Assembly (NCBI GenBank): GCA_037976565.1
Contig: CP137679.1
Location: 31,687,764 to 31,751,763 of the forward strand
From: Mesocentrotus franciscanus
Taxonomy: Eukaryota; Echinodermata; Echinoidea; Camarodonta; Strongylocentrotidae
Length of the DNA stretch: 64,000 nt
Direction: 5' to 3'
Below, in pieces: positions 13,101-28,100 of the stretch; the stretch's first letter is position 1, and every line of letters begins with the position of its first letter. Made by a program: the position numbers and the translations under genes. The notes under the pieces were generated by a model, which saw nothing but the letters and a program-made list of their open reading frames with translations, ran no database searches and was not told the DNA's origin.

Positions 13101-16100
13101 ATGAACTGTAAAAAGAAATGCTCTATTTTTATTTAACGATTTTGTGATGTTTTGTAGTATTTCTCCTATGTATTGATTAAAAATTTTGCCATTTTCTCCA
13201 TGAATAGTGAACTTCCCACCAAACATCACAGGAGTTAGTAACAACCTCCAGGTGGAGGTTGGGAATCCAGTCAACTTTACTGTCATGGCAACAGATCCTG
13301 AAGGCAGTGATGTGACCTTTGACCTCTTGAACGAAGTACCTGGTGCAGAGATCAACAGTTCAAGTAAGATCAAATGCATTCAGTCATACTGCCATTTGAA
13401 TGAATGCTATGATGATATAGTACAGAATTCACATGTTTGCATAGTGTATTGTTTTCCTTGACATTTAGGCATGTTGATTAATTCTTGTAAGTAAGATGAT
13501 TTGATTGTAAGATGAATTGTGTCTTATGAATGGTATTTTACCCATAATTCATTCATGATTAGATTATCCAAGTAGTTTGTAAATACACAAAAAATAACAA
13601 ACAGAGAGTTTATTAGCAATTTATTGATTATATATGTATTGAAATAAAATGAAGAAAAAATAGAAATATGAGAAATGAATAATGGAAAGAATATATGAAG
13701 AGATACATATAAAAGGAAATTACATGCCATTATCAATATTTTTCTCAAAAGCTATAATCCTAAATTGTTGGATACAATTTGATTTTGGTATAATTTGCAT
13801 TTTTTACAGACTCAAGCCAAAGTTACATGCATCTCATTCTTAGTTTTCAACAGGTTAATAATTGATAGTGAAGACTGCAGTGAATTCCTACCCATAGTTG
13901 ATATGCCCGTTTATTCTTTATCTCTTCTGCTTCTTAGGTGGTGTATTCATTTGGACCCCGCAGTCCACTCAGCCGGTCAGTCTGGTCATCCGTGCCTCAG
14001 ACGGTCAAGTCTACAGCCCTGTTGAACCAGTGGTCAAGGTTTGTGACTGCCAGAATAATGGCACCTGCGTGTATGACCAGTACACAGACGACTCCAATAT
14101 CATCAATGATAGATTTGCGGTGAGTGCTTGATCAGTGCAATATGAAATATTACTGAATCGCCAAAGCTGCACCCATTCTCTGGAACTCTCTTCCTTCTCA
14201 TCTGAGAAATTTCGATCAACAGAACAATTCAAAATAGAACTAAAAACGATTTTTTTTAAATCTGAAATTTGTTTTCAAATCTACCTGTAGATTGTCTCTT
14301 GAGCTTTACATAACTTTATTATCGTTGCATCTTGATCGAAAGTTTAGGATATGTGCATGTTATGAATTACATATTATTATTATTATTAATTACCTGCCAT
14401 TACAGTGTACGTACAGGGTTCGTACGGGTCCTGGAAAACCTGGAAAGTCATGGAATTTGGCTTAGTCTTTTTCCAGGCCTTTAAAGTCATGGAAAATCGA
14501 TGTTTTGATAAAAGGGTCATGGAAAGTCATGGAATTACAAAATTCATGGAAAATTATGTGTTTTTATCGTCAGATGTGTAAATGATAAAACTAATTTCTT
14601 ATTTCTATCTCTTCGTTTCTGTTTTCTCAGTTTGAATTTTGAAACCCATTTATTATGACTCGACTGTGATATTGTTGTTCGCCAGCTCTGTGAGCGAGCG
14701 CATTGTGTAATGTACTGGATGTATTTGTGCGAGTGATCGTGTGTGATGAACTGTACACGCCTAGCTTGTGTGTGTATTACAGTATGTGCGTAGTGCTTGG
14801 CGGCGCGGGGGCTTGCATTTCCGAGCACGTGTATTTTGGGGATCATCTCAAAATACCCCCAAAGTTGTGTTACGGACAGGGACAGTTTGGGTAATCATTT
14901 GTAGACAGAACAAAACGATATTTATTTTTCTATATTTTTTTATTTGTTAAAAAAAGAGACTTTTAATGATGCAAACAAAGATTTAATCACTAGTAAGGTC
15001 AAGTTGACATTTTCCCCAACAGTCAATGTACTGCACATTCCTATTTTGAGATCATCCCTTATTGAGCACGTGTGTACGTATTTTGTTTTCCACTGCATGC
15101 ATGCACTGTATATTGCTGCACGCGTGACATCGATGATACTGACGTTAGTTTAAACTGTTTTGGACTAAAATTTCATGTTGTGAGTTATTGTCAGTTTAAT
15201 CTAAAATGCCGGGGAACTGCTATTTTCATGATGCCTGGTTGGATAATCCGACATATTATAGCGAATGGATTTTGAAAGTAAAGCTCCGATCCAGGAATGG
15301 CTGGATGCATGCAGTGTCTGCCAGTGTAACTGTAAGTTCAATGTACGCAATTGCGCACTCCTTTTTGTACACCGTTTATCATCGCGGTCACAGTGTTTAT
15401 CTTCTGCTCATAGTCGAGTCATACGCGCAAAATGTGTATTTTATGTGCCACATTTGCCATGAAAAGTCATGGAATTCTTACTTCAAAAGTCATGGAAAGT
15501 CATGGAATTTTATTTGGCAAAAAGTGTACGAACCCTGGCGTACTACATTGAATGCTCCCACTGGAGTGGAGAGTGTGCACTTCATTATGTGCAAAATAGC
15601 AATTGAATCCAATGACAGGGTAGTGGTTATAACGTGAATGTATACATGTAGAAACATTAGTATTGAGTGCTATACAAATGTATCCTTTATTGTCAATATC
15701 TGTCATATGTACTCATCGTCCCTATTTGTTTGTGTTTGATTTAGGTTGTTGTCTGCGAATGCAGCCTAGGTTGGACCGGTGATTTCTGCCAGCTAGATTT
15801 TGATGCCTGCACTGATAGCCCCTGCTTCCCGGGAGTAACATGCATTGACAGCATGGCACCTAGTACGGGCAACCTCTGCGGATCAGGCACTTGCCCTAAT
15901 GGGCTAGTGGGGGATGGATTCAAATGTGCAGGTAATGTACATTCATGTAGTTTGTGTGGTTTTATAGCCACCAAGTTTACAAATATATATCACCAATGAA
16001 ATTTTCAAGAGACTAGTTTTTAACCAAAGTTCCTTTTCCATTGTTCCTCTTATAGAAACATTATCCATGTAAAACAATATCAAACTGGGGGGAATTCAGA

Positions 16101-19100
16101 CAGCCTACAGTACTGAAAGGGTTCATGATAATTTATCTTCTGTCATCTGGGGCAATAAAATGGGGTTGAAATGCCCTCCCTCATATCCTTTCAAATGTAT
16201 TCCCCATTATCTTGTGAGTGGTCCTGGATAATATTTACTTTACTTCCTTTGCTTTAGGTCAACTTCCATGAAATTTAGAGTGGCAAGTGTAAATGAATGC
16301 ATTGATGAAGGACATTAGTGCAATGGCAGAGATTTAAACCCTGTAATATGCAGTCCACAGTCCAGTGACTTTAATATTCACTAGACCACGGCCCTATTTC
16401 ATAAAAATTCTCATCAATAGCAAATACAGTCAAACCTGCTTTAGTGACCACCTGCCTACAAAGACCACATTTTTTGTTTCCCTTGAAAATGGTTTCTCAT
16501 TGAAACATGTACTAAAGGAACCTGTCTACAAAGACCACCTGTCTACAAAGACCACTTTTTGTGTTTCCCTTGGGCGGTCGCTATAGACAGGTTTGACTGT
16601 ACTACTATTCTATGACGAATTTGCTACGCCAATCAAATGCAATGATTTCAGTAGCTTATAACAGTTATTGCAACTTGTTTGCAACAAGTTTTATGAATCA
16701 GAGCCCAATACACACATGGCTAATGTGTACAATTTTATTTCAGACTTTGATGAATGTGTGGAGTGGGCCAACCGATCAGCAGCGGATGGAGGACCAGCTT
16801 GTGAACAGATCTGTACCAATGTCCTAGGATCTTTCTACTGTAGCTGTGAGCCTGGCTATGAGCTCCATCCAGATCTTAGAACATGCATTGGTGAGCTTAG
16901 GATTATCTCTTACTCTGTTACCACTCTTACCACTTTATGTGTGTCTCTCTTTATATAACAATTTCATTATCTTTTTCTCTTTCTTTTCAAGAAGTTGATG
17001 TGAAAACCCTTAAAAGATAGAAATTGAAAAAAATAAAAACACAAATGAATATGACATTCAAGCTTCAAAACATGGAGCGTTTTTGTTTTAATGTGATGTG
17101 TTTTTCTCTTTCTTTCCGAAATATTTCTGTTTCTGAATGTACAATATGCATAATTGTACCTACATGTAGGGCTCTGTTCTCCTTCACACAAAAGATTTAG
17201 GTGGTTTTTCCTTTTAATAATATTGTATTATTTCATGTTTTCATTGTAGATATGGATGAGTGTGAACTTGGAACAGATAACTGTGATGTGAACGCAGACT
17301 GTGTCAATACGGTAGGATCATTCAGCTGTTCTTGTCTGGACGGCTACAGAGGAGATGGGGTCAGCTGTACAGGTGAGTAAAAGTAGGAAGGAGATGATGA
17401 TCTTAACAGTGATGATGATGAAGAGGAGGAGGAGGGGAATGATGATGATGATGATGAAGAGGAGGAGGAGGGGAATGATGATGATGATGAAAGTGGTTAT
17501 GATGATGATGATGGAAGTTGTGATGATGATGATGATAATGATGATAATGGTGATGGTGATGATGATGATAATGATTGTGATTATAATGGTACTGATGATG
17601 ATGATGATTATGATAACGATAGTGATGGTTCCAAAGTCAAAGATGATAATGATCAGAATTAAAAATAAAACAAATTGTTACAGTTACAACAGTTTTGTTA
17701 AGTATTTAGAATCTGCATTTTGTTTTTGTTTGTTTGTTTGTTTGTTTGTTTGTTTGTTTGTTTGTTTTGTTTGTTTGTTTTTTTTTTTGGGGGGGGGGAT
17801 ATTTAATGGAGAATCTGCATAATGGTAATCACAAATAAATACCTGCTTATACTTCTGAACTCCGGTATTAATTTTCTCCTTCATCCAGATATCGATGAGT
17901 GTCTAGAGCTTACTCAAATTTGTGATCCTAATGCTGACTGCACAAATGTCCCTGGCTCTTACATTTGTGAGTGTGTTGCTGGATTTGAGGGAAATGGACA
18001 GTCATGTTCAGGTGAGAGTTTACATTTTACACATCATCTGAGGAGAGCCATGAAGACATGAACTCATATCATCAGCTGTCCACAAGAAGGCTCTAACAGC
18101 TATTTAGTTTTAATTGCAGTAATGGCCTCCTTGCAAAAGCCGACAAAATAAACGTACAGTAAACATTTACATAGAGTTAACTCCCTTCTGGCTCTTATCA
18201 GACAATTCTCATCAAAGGGTTTTGTCACAAAGCGATTTTATGCCAAGGCTGTTCATCAGTGATGCAATACCTTAATGTCATGGAATATCCATAAGAATAA
18301 GTGAGATTATTACATGTATTGAGTAATTCAGCCTTTTCTGAGCCCAGCATCCTTAATTGAGCTTATTATATATACTTGTCTCTAAAGAAAAATGAGTGTA
18401 ATATGTACTTCATTATATCTACATTCATGCTAAAAACAGTAAATGAAAGATTCTCATAGAGTAATTTCTTGTCAAAGTGCTAGTGTATTTATGTTGCAAA
18501 CAAATTTTAATTTTTCCTTTACATACAGATATCGATGAGTGTGCTCGTAACCTTGACAACTGCAACATCAATGCAGTTTGCACCAATACTGTTGGCTCCT
18601 ATGGCTGTACATGTGGGTCTGGCTGGGAAGGGGATGGCATCACATCTTGCACTAACATCAACGAGTGTCTACTCGCATCCAGGGTGTGTCACCCTAGAGC
18701 TGCATGTGAAGACACCCAGGGAAGCTACCTCTGTACCTGTCCTGCGGGTCTGGTTGGGGATGGCATCACTTGTGTTGGTAGGTCTTTAGAGATTAGTGGT
18801 AGTGGTGTTGTTGATGATGATGATGATTAGGAGGAGGAGGAGGATTGGTAGAGATGATGATGATGATGATGATGATAATTTATTTCATCGAACATCAATA
18901 AATATCAGCTAGCCTCTCAGGAGTGCTATCAGAGAGCTACTGAAGTCATACAGTGAAATTAAATCTGTACCTGTTCCTGCAGGCCTGGAAGGAGATGGCA
19001 TCACTTGTGTTGTTAGATGCTATGGCAACAATTGCTCTGCAGTCAATATCCTAATCTTCACACTTATCCCAGGACCAAACACTATGTAACACTAACCCTT

Positions 19101-22100
19101 ACACCAACCCTAAGCCTCACCTTAAACCCAATGGCAACCATACCCCTAACTACATTTATATTTTTTGACAAAATAAAGCCTGGAGCAATTGCCTTTGGAG
19201 AAACTGTCAAGTCACCTTTTACGTTTATGATGATAATGTCTGATGCAATCAAAATGCTGTATAGCAGGGTGAGGGTTCGTTTTTATCGGAGGGCAAATTT
19301 TCTTAGCAATGTTGATGATATTTTTTTAATGGCAGTGGCAGAATAAAAGAAATGTCTTTATATTGTCTGCAGATATTGACGAGTGTACCACAGGACTTGA
19401 TGAGTGTGCTGAGAGTTCAAGTCTCTGTTTGAACACCCAGGGATCATATGATTGCCGCTGTAACACTGGTTACTCGGGAAATGGCTTTATTTGCGAGGGA
19501 AGTGCAGTGAATTATAATGTATCTCAATTGGTTGTTTGTCAAATGTCTTCGATAAATTTACCAGTGGAACTAGAAGGCCAGATTTACTTTGAGAATGAGT
19601 TGACATCTACCTAAGATATATGTATCGGACATGAATGTCCAATTCGGTAGAATCTAGGAAGGTGGGTCCAAAGGCTGAATGCTATTTTGTAATGTAGGTC
19701 TCATTTTAGTCACATCTCTGAAAGCCAAAGTGGCATCCTTTGGTGATTGCCAAGTCGTAGATGTCAGACAAATGGTATGCGCCCCATGTCCTTATTCATG
19801 ATATGTTGGTGTTCTCTTGATCCAGATGGCTTCGTGAATTCTCCTAGCAAATTTGGATGTGTCATAGAACTTATTTCTAAAGTATATAGCTCAGTATATT
19901 GTTTTTATTTATACAGATGTGAATGAGTGCAGATCCAATGTATCTGTTTGCTCCAGTAATGCTCTATGTGATAATACTGTGGGATCATTCAGTTGCCAAT
20001 GTAAGTCTGGATTTGCAGGGGATGGTGTAACTTGTGTTGGTAAGTCAGTCTTCTTGTTGTTTTGTCTTTTAAGCGGCAGCCTTACTTTGCCATCCATTTT
20101 GTAAATGAGACTTTCCTTAAAGAAGTTTTATAAAAAATACAATTTGTTGTATGTTGGGCTAAATGTTTTTGTATATCATTAAATCTTTGTTGGGAACTTG
20201 CTTAGCCTTCTTGCATTTGAAAAAGTGTGTTCCAAACATGATTTTGCTACTTTAAGATTTACTGGCTCAGGCATGGATAGATGAGGCTACATTATCATTC
20301 TTCTTTTTTCTTTGGTTTGTGTAGGGAAAATGATGAATTTATCTGTAGATAACCTTTTATCAATCTTTTGGAAATTCATATTTTGTTATAAACAGCTAGA
20401 AATCCAGACTGAATATTACTAAGACCAGCTTATTAAAAACCTACTTACCGGTATAGCATAGATATTGCATTTAATCTTCTAATATTTGAGAAATATTTTG
20501 TTTTTCATTAGGTGTGTATATCTAAAAATCATGTGTTCAAAATAATTTATGTTCATTTAAACCCATGTACAGTGTAAATGTATTATTTATTCTAATTTAT
20601 GATATTAACCACAGTTTAAGGCAGAAACATAATGAAGGGCTGCATACTCTTTTCCTCTTCGTTTTTTAAACAATATTATTTAGTTTCTACTTTCCCTTAT
20701 TCACTCAGATATGAACGAATGTGCTGTTGGTACTGATGACTGTAACTCAACACTGGGTATCTGTACAAACACTGTGGGTTCCTTCTTGTGCTCCTGTGTC
20801 TCTGGCTATACAGGGGATGGCAGAACATGTCAAGGTTTGTCAGATTACGTTATTACTACAGCTTTATTTCATGGTTTAATTTTCATAAATACTTGAAAGT
20901 CACAGAAATGCAAAATAGAGATTTCAGGATACAAGACTCGATAACAACCAGTTTGACTTGAAATGAGCAGAGAGAAAAAAGATAATACTTAAGAAATATC
21001 CCGAAATCTTTTACTTTTGTTCTACACATCCCTCTTAGATTACTTGTTAAACTGATGATATATTTTAAAGAAATACTTTTAAAATGAGAGTTACCAAAGG
21101 TTTTCAGGAAAAAAAAGGTGTATAATTGTGATTAAATTCATGTAGAGGCATTATCTGACAATGTGATAGGAATTAAACTCCAATGTTGCCCCATTATAAT
21201 CATATTTAGTTGTAACATATAAATGTTCATACATGTAGTTTATTTCTACTTCAAATCATGTTTTTCTTCCTTTATTGCAACATTGCCACCCAAGTCCAAG
21301 TTTTCTTGATTAATTTACTTTCACCTGCACACCAGATTCATCATATTTTTATGAGCTTTTGAAATTTAAAGAAGAAGTAAATGTTACATATTTTCAATTT
21401 ATAATTTCTGTCTAGATATTGATGAATGTCTAACCCAGGCTGATGACTGTGAGCAAGTGTGTACCAATACTGTAGGTAGCTTTGAGTGTTCATGTACAGA
21501 TGGGTACAGAATCGATCTAACTCTCCCAAACACTTGTCTTGGTAAGTGTATTCTATAATGATGACTGTTAGAACAATGGTTGTATATTATGCATTTTCAG
21601 TATCCAATGTTTTGTGTGTGTAATGTCGTATTTTGATATTAATATTATTATTAATATTCAGAATAAGTTTACATCTACCTAAGATTTACATATGTATACA
21701 TGTATGTCCAATTCAGTAGAATTTAGGAAGCTATGTCTAAAATTTGAATGCTATTTCCCAATGTAGGTCTCATTTTAGTCTCATGTCTGAAAGTAGTTTG
21801 TATTCTGTATGCATTACAGAAACCATGATCAGTACAAGTAAAAAGTTAACATCTACTTTAGATATGAATATCATGTTCAGTTTACAGAAAAGTGTGACAT
21901 GATTGAACAATTTGAAATAATAAGCGGTAGTTTTGTTTAATTGTGTGCATATTTCTGCGTATGTGTGTGTGTGTGTGTGTGTTGTTATTGACTTGACTTG
22001 AGGGTCAGTTGGGTGGTGAATGAGTCAGCATCAACTTAAGATATGAATGTCACATTCAGTAGAATTAAAAAAAAAATGTTTCAACACTTTGAATTAATTA

Positions 22101-25100
22101 TGAATTAATAACGATGTTAGCAACAGTACAAAGTATTCATAACCAGTGCTTATGTGCATTGGTAGTGATTTACAGGTAATTAAGATTAAGTGAACATCTT
22201 CTTTAGATATATATTTTCAATACATTAAAAGAAACGTTACGTGGGAATTAATGATTTTGATATATATGTGTTTTTTAAAATATATCTGAATAATAGATAT
22301 GTTCGTCACGTTCAGTAGTATCAAGAAAATTGTACAAAGGTGAAATGAATATACATTTTTTAGTTATCTAATCATTAACTTTGCTACATCTTGTGTTTGT
22401 ACCAGATGAAGACGAGTGTGCCCTTGGTATCAGTGGTTGCCCCCAGGAGTGTAACAACACCACCCCTGCTCCAAAACCTTGTTGGTGGTTAATGTTCTGA
22501 ATTGTTTCAAGATGTAGCAATTTTAGCCCAAGGCCTACGGAACTAGATGTTTCCTGTATTAAGCTTTAGAGACAGAGACAATTCAGTAGTTAATGCATTT
22601 ATTTATCTTCTTTTCTATGTGTTTATACCAGATGAGGATGAGTGTGCCCTTGGTATCAGTGGTTGCCCCCAGGGGTGTAACAATACCACCCCTGCTCAGA
22701 ACCTTGATGGTTTCAGCTGCTACTGCTATGAAGGCTTCATTGCTGCCCAGCAAGGCAACTGCGTCCGTAAGTACAAAAGTAACAATGAGTACCGTAAAAT
22801 TCTGGCCATCTGTTGCACAAAGAATCACAATTGATAACTATTCAACATTATTTTGAACCAATCAGTCATCATAGGTGATCTTGATTTCTGTTAATGACAA
22901 AAAATGAATTCTGACAGAATGGAAGAATTTCAAAATGGACCAAAACACAGATTGTCCAGGACACAAAAATAAATTAAATCTCCCAAGTAATTTTGATAGA
23001 AAATGAATGACTGCCAAACAAGTTAGAGTGTGCAGTTCCTATACCCATATTTTTACAAAATTTTATTCTAGAAAAAACTTATTTTCAGGGTGCTACTTCT
23101 CATGATCTTGCTTGATTTCAAGCTCAGTCACCCCTCTTTCAGGCTAATTAGGTGATAATGTATAATAAGATTGGTCACTGTTTCTTTTTCAGCGGAAACA
23201 AGCTGCATAAGTACTGTATGTAGCAATGCAGACTGTGTTAATCTCAATGGAATGGAGATGTGTATTTGCTTCAATGGCTACAAATTCAACGGCTCGGACA
23301 TCACATCTTGTATAGGTAAGAAACTATTCTGTTATTACTATTCATTACTGTACATTGCCTGTGTCCTTGATAGAGATAAGTGAACTTAATCACTCTGACC
23401 CTTGACCCTTGGGTCTCTTCCCCCAGTATCACTGATTGGGATGTGCAGGTGTACCACTATACATGGGTCACCCTACTCTTGGCGAGGAGTGCAGTGGGTT
23501 CTGAATGTGCATCGGGATGACTTTCCTACACTTGAGATCTCTTTTTGACATCCTGTATGAGGAACATCAATCACATCGTTTTTCACTGTTTCCTAGTGTG
23601 CATCTACATGTATGAATCAATGAAGGGGTTCCTTTCACAGAAAGCACTGGCTTAAATCATCAGTCTGAGCTGATTTCTAATCATGATCTGTGGTTTGACA
23701 GGCAGACGCTTTACTAATTTAGGCAACTCACCTCCTTTAAAATCTGAATTCACATTCAACTAACCATTACCATTCTTTTTCCTTTCTAGACATTGATGAG
23801 TGCACTGATGTAGAATACAGCAACATGTGTAATCAGAACTGTACCAATACCATCGGAGGCTACAACTGCTCTTGCTTTGAGGGTTATTCCCTTGAGACTG
23901 ATGGCCGTACATGCAATGGTAAGATTAGCAAATCATTGACCTTTGACCTTGTGTAATATGACAGGCATACATTTTGTAAAAATTATGTGTAAAGAGACAT
24001 AAAGGACAAGGTTTTGAATACCTTGTTCATACATGTGACATACATTGTTGAGGATCTGTATCATACCCTTAATCCATTTCCTGGTGACTCCTGTACTAAA
24101 GCCTATGTGAATTAAAGAAATCATTAACCAATGGGTTAATATAAGCTCTGAGTTAGAAATCATTAACCAATGGGTTAATATAAGCTCTGAGTTAGAAATC
24201 ATTAACCAATGGGTTAATATAAGCTCTGAGTCAGACATTTTGAAGATAGACAGGAGTGTGTACATTTAAACTTCAAGTCATCAAAGAAAAAAGATTTCCC
24301 TACGTGCATGACTATACATGTATTTTGTAGAAAAATTGTACATATCACACGAAATTTGATCTTTTCTTATTGCTTTTTATCATTGAAAACTAGGTGTGAG
24401 TCCCATGATATAAATGCCATTGGCATATGTTGACGAAATACTGAATTATTTTTCACTAGCAATATTTCTTTTTAAGAATGCAATTGAATGATATTCTGTA
24501 ATTAGGCATTCTCATAAGTGTATGGTTGTGCCTAAACATTGTGAGGTACATGTTATTTATTTGATTATATGTTATTTTGTTTTGCTTTCTTTTTGAATCA
24601 GATATCAATGAATGCCAAGATGGAAGTAACACATGTGATACAGAATCTCAGATATGCATTAATACAGTGGGAGATTTCATGTGCCAATGCAAGACCGGAT
24701 TTGTTCAAAATGGATCAATTTGTCAAGGTAACATACATGTACATGTACATTATTTCTATTACTTGTTGCAAGAGTATTCTGTTGAGCAGTTTCCTCAATA
24801 CAATACTAGATTTTATTTTTTTAAATATTTTAAAAATATTTTGCTCACTCTCTGCACATATCCTTTTTTCATACTCTTTGAGTTTGTTTATTATTCATTC
24901 CTTGTCCTTTTTCTATTTTTATATACTCTTTCTTTTACTTATAAATAAAAAAATTCACAATCTGGTAAAATGCTTTTTATTATATTGTGCTTGAGCATTC
25001 AAGATGTTTTTAGAAATGTTTAGAGGTGTTTTACTTGACTAACCAATTTAGAACAAATTGTCCTCATTATTCTTTTTTGAAGGTAGAATTTTATTAAATT

Positions 25101-28100
25101 CTACATGTTTCTGTTCTGTTTCAGACATCGATGAGTGTGCTGACAACAGTGTATGTGGAGCCAATGCGGTGTGTATCAATTCTTTCGGCAGCTACATGTG
25201 TAGTTGTGTGAGTGGTTATGATGGAGATGGGATCACCTGTCTTGGTGAGTTTGATAGTGAATTCAAGTCATTTACTTTCCCATCATGATATGATAATAAT
25301 CAATGAAGAGCAACTCTGTTCTAAAACTAACAGTATAAAGGATTCCTTGGGTCCTTGGAAATCCTTGAAAATTCTTGATTTTTCAAAGCTGTCCTGAAAA
25401 GACCTGAAAGTTGATTTTCTGGCTGGAAACCCATAAATCAAACTGTGCTCAAAGGTTTGTTATCCTTTGTTTTGCAGAATTCTTTTTTAGATGAAGAGTG
25501 TTTTAAAATAACAAAAAGGTACAAAATTATTATTTACCACAAATTTTGAGCATTTTGTGCCAAAGAAACTGTATAATTATTGTCGAAACCTATATTTTTT
25601 TTACTTTGTTCATCATGTGTAGTGCATAATGTTATGAAGTTTATTTTCTTTACTTCCGTACCTTGATCTGTTATTAATTCTTGTATGCTCTTAACTGTTA
25701 TTCTCTTCCAGATGTTGACGAGTGCTCCAGTGAGAATGATTGTCATGAGTTTGCACAGTGTGTCAATACAGAGGGATCATATAACTGTTCTTGTTTGAGT
25801 GGTTACAATGGAAATGGAACGCTCTGTGAAAGTGAGTATTTTATCTTTAAGAAATTCAATTCAGTGAAATTTATTTGTCATGCAAAAAAATAAACATACT
25901 TTTGGCATCAGAATCATCCTCTAATGTTCCATCATTATTTTTAGGTGATAGGTGATAAGTATTATAAAAGTGTTATCAAAATTTCATTTACATTACTATG
26001 TATCTTATCTAATTAAAGATGCAAATTGATTCTTTTCGTTTAATAGGACCACTATTATATTTGATGAAATTAGATGTATTACTGTAAATATACTCATACT
26101 ATTGCATATTTTACTTTATTATGTCATTGCACTCAGTGTATATTTATTTTCAAAGCATTAAGAATTGTTTTCATTGTGCAAGTAATCTTATTTTGTTGTT
26201 CATGTTCGTTTCCTGATATTTTGTATTTGCTCATTATTTTTGAGATCCTGAAAAGGGACAATTGTGATTTACTTGGATCAAAATTCTTTCCCCTACAGAC
26301 ATCAATGAATGTGTAAACGACACAACCTGTATATCACCAGCGGTCTGTGTTGACACCTCTGGAAGTTTCATCTGTGAATGCCCCAGTGGATATGACCCTA
26401 CTGGAACCAGCTGTATCAGTAAGTTAGGAATATGGTTTAGACTAGTTACTTCATATTTTGGCCCCAAGGCCCATCTGGAATTCAGTATGACACCCAGAGT
26501 TGCAGTTCTCCTTCAGTGCATTTATCCCCTCTGATGCAATTGTCTATAGAATTAGAATAAATTTGTTAGATAATTGGGTAATTTATTTCCCCATTTATTA
26601 CCACAAAAAATAATCTAACAAGCCCTCATGGGGTCACAACTGTTTCAGAGGATGTGTGGTAGAATGGCTGATAAGATAGTTTCTCACATTTCTTGTTCAC
26701 AATTCTTGTAAATGTAGTTTTATTTACATGTATATTAAAAAAATATATTTCTGTCCCAGTTAATACTCAAGAAACATACTTGTACAAACAGTGTTTAATT
26801 TTGTATACATTTTCTGATTATTCTTCTACAAATTTCAATATAAAGGCTTCAATTTCTTGTAACTTTAAACTTGTATATGTATCACTAGTTTTCCTTGTGT
26901 ACTTCTACATTAGAATAAGGTTACAGTAATTATTTTATTCTCTAAATTGTTTTACCCAGACATTAACGAGTGCACTCTGTCTCAGAATGACACCCGCCGT
27001 CATGAGTGTGATACCAATGCTGCTTGTGTAGATCTTCCTGGGAGTTATAACTGCTCCTGTTTAGCTGGTTACCAAGGCAATGGACTCCAGTGTGAAGGTG
27101 AGTTCTTGGAAGTTGTGAGACCACTGATCTATCAGAAGTTGCAATGATATTTGATTATTGTACACAGCATTCTTGTCTGTTAAGTAGCGTATGTAGCTCA
27201 TGAAGTGTATAGTGACACATTAAGATGTGCTCGGCATAAAAAAGGCATAAGATCTGTTTCAAAGGGACAGAGCTGTAATATTTTACATATGGATCTTGCA
27301 TATATATCTATACCTCTAATATATGTACCTTGATCAGGATAAATAATACCAAATCTGTAAATCAGATCAGTTGCTTTATGTGTTTAGATACTCCAACATC
27401 ACCAACAACTGATGACCACGTATTGAAAATTCCCATCTTATGCTACGGTCACAATTCCCGATAATTTCTCTCCTGTTTTCCATTGTCTTCCCGAATTTCC
27501 ATTGTCTGAAAATCGTTCGTACGGCGTTCGTAGCAGTTCGTAATGGCACTTGTGACCGAGGCTTTAGTTGAAAGAACTTGTTGGCTACTTAATTCTTCCC
27601 TTAGACTGTACACAGGACCCACTTAATTCCCTGTATGCACTGGGTCAAAAGGGCAAATGGTTATGTTGAATTTCTCCATTTCCAGATATCAATGAGTGTA
27701 ACGCACCAGATGCATGTGTCACCAACTCCCAGTGTACTAACACTAACGGGTCCTACCTGTGCGCATGTGATGATGGTTACCGTGGTGATGCCCGCATCCA
27801 GTGCAATGATATCAACGAATGTGATGAGAATCCTAACATCTGTGATGAGAATGCGAGCTGTAATAACACAGTCGGTAGCTACACATGCACATGTAATGAT
27901 GGATTCACGTCTAATGGAACTGCTTGCACAAGTAAGTACAAATCCAAGAACTTGTCTTTCAACTTTGTCCCAATGCTGAAAAGAGTTGCTCTGATCCAAA
28001 TCAATAGCAAGTTTGTAAATCAATCACAAACCTATATCAGAAATAAATGAATAAATAAAAAAACAAGTAATTAATCTCTTTTTATCTTTTGACACATGGA

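Noticed and set aside
15206..15637. 143-codon open frame starting MPGNCYF
   Set aside because: It lies wholly inside the hAT-like element, matches only a transposase N-terminal finger and shifts frame, so it is a transposon remnant and not a host gene.
17355..17822. 155-codon Met/Ile/Val-rich open frame
   Set aside because: It reads through (GAT)n and (GTTT)n repeats and starts inside an EGF exon's donor region.
24569..24994. 141-codon open frame over an EGF exon
   Set aside because: Out of frame with the EGF module; the true exon is 24602-24727 in another frame.
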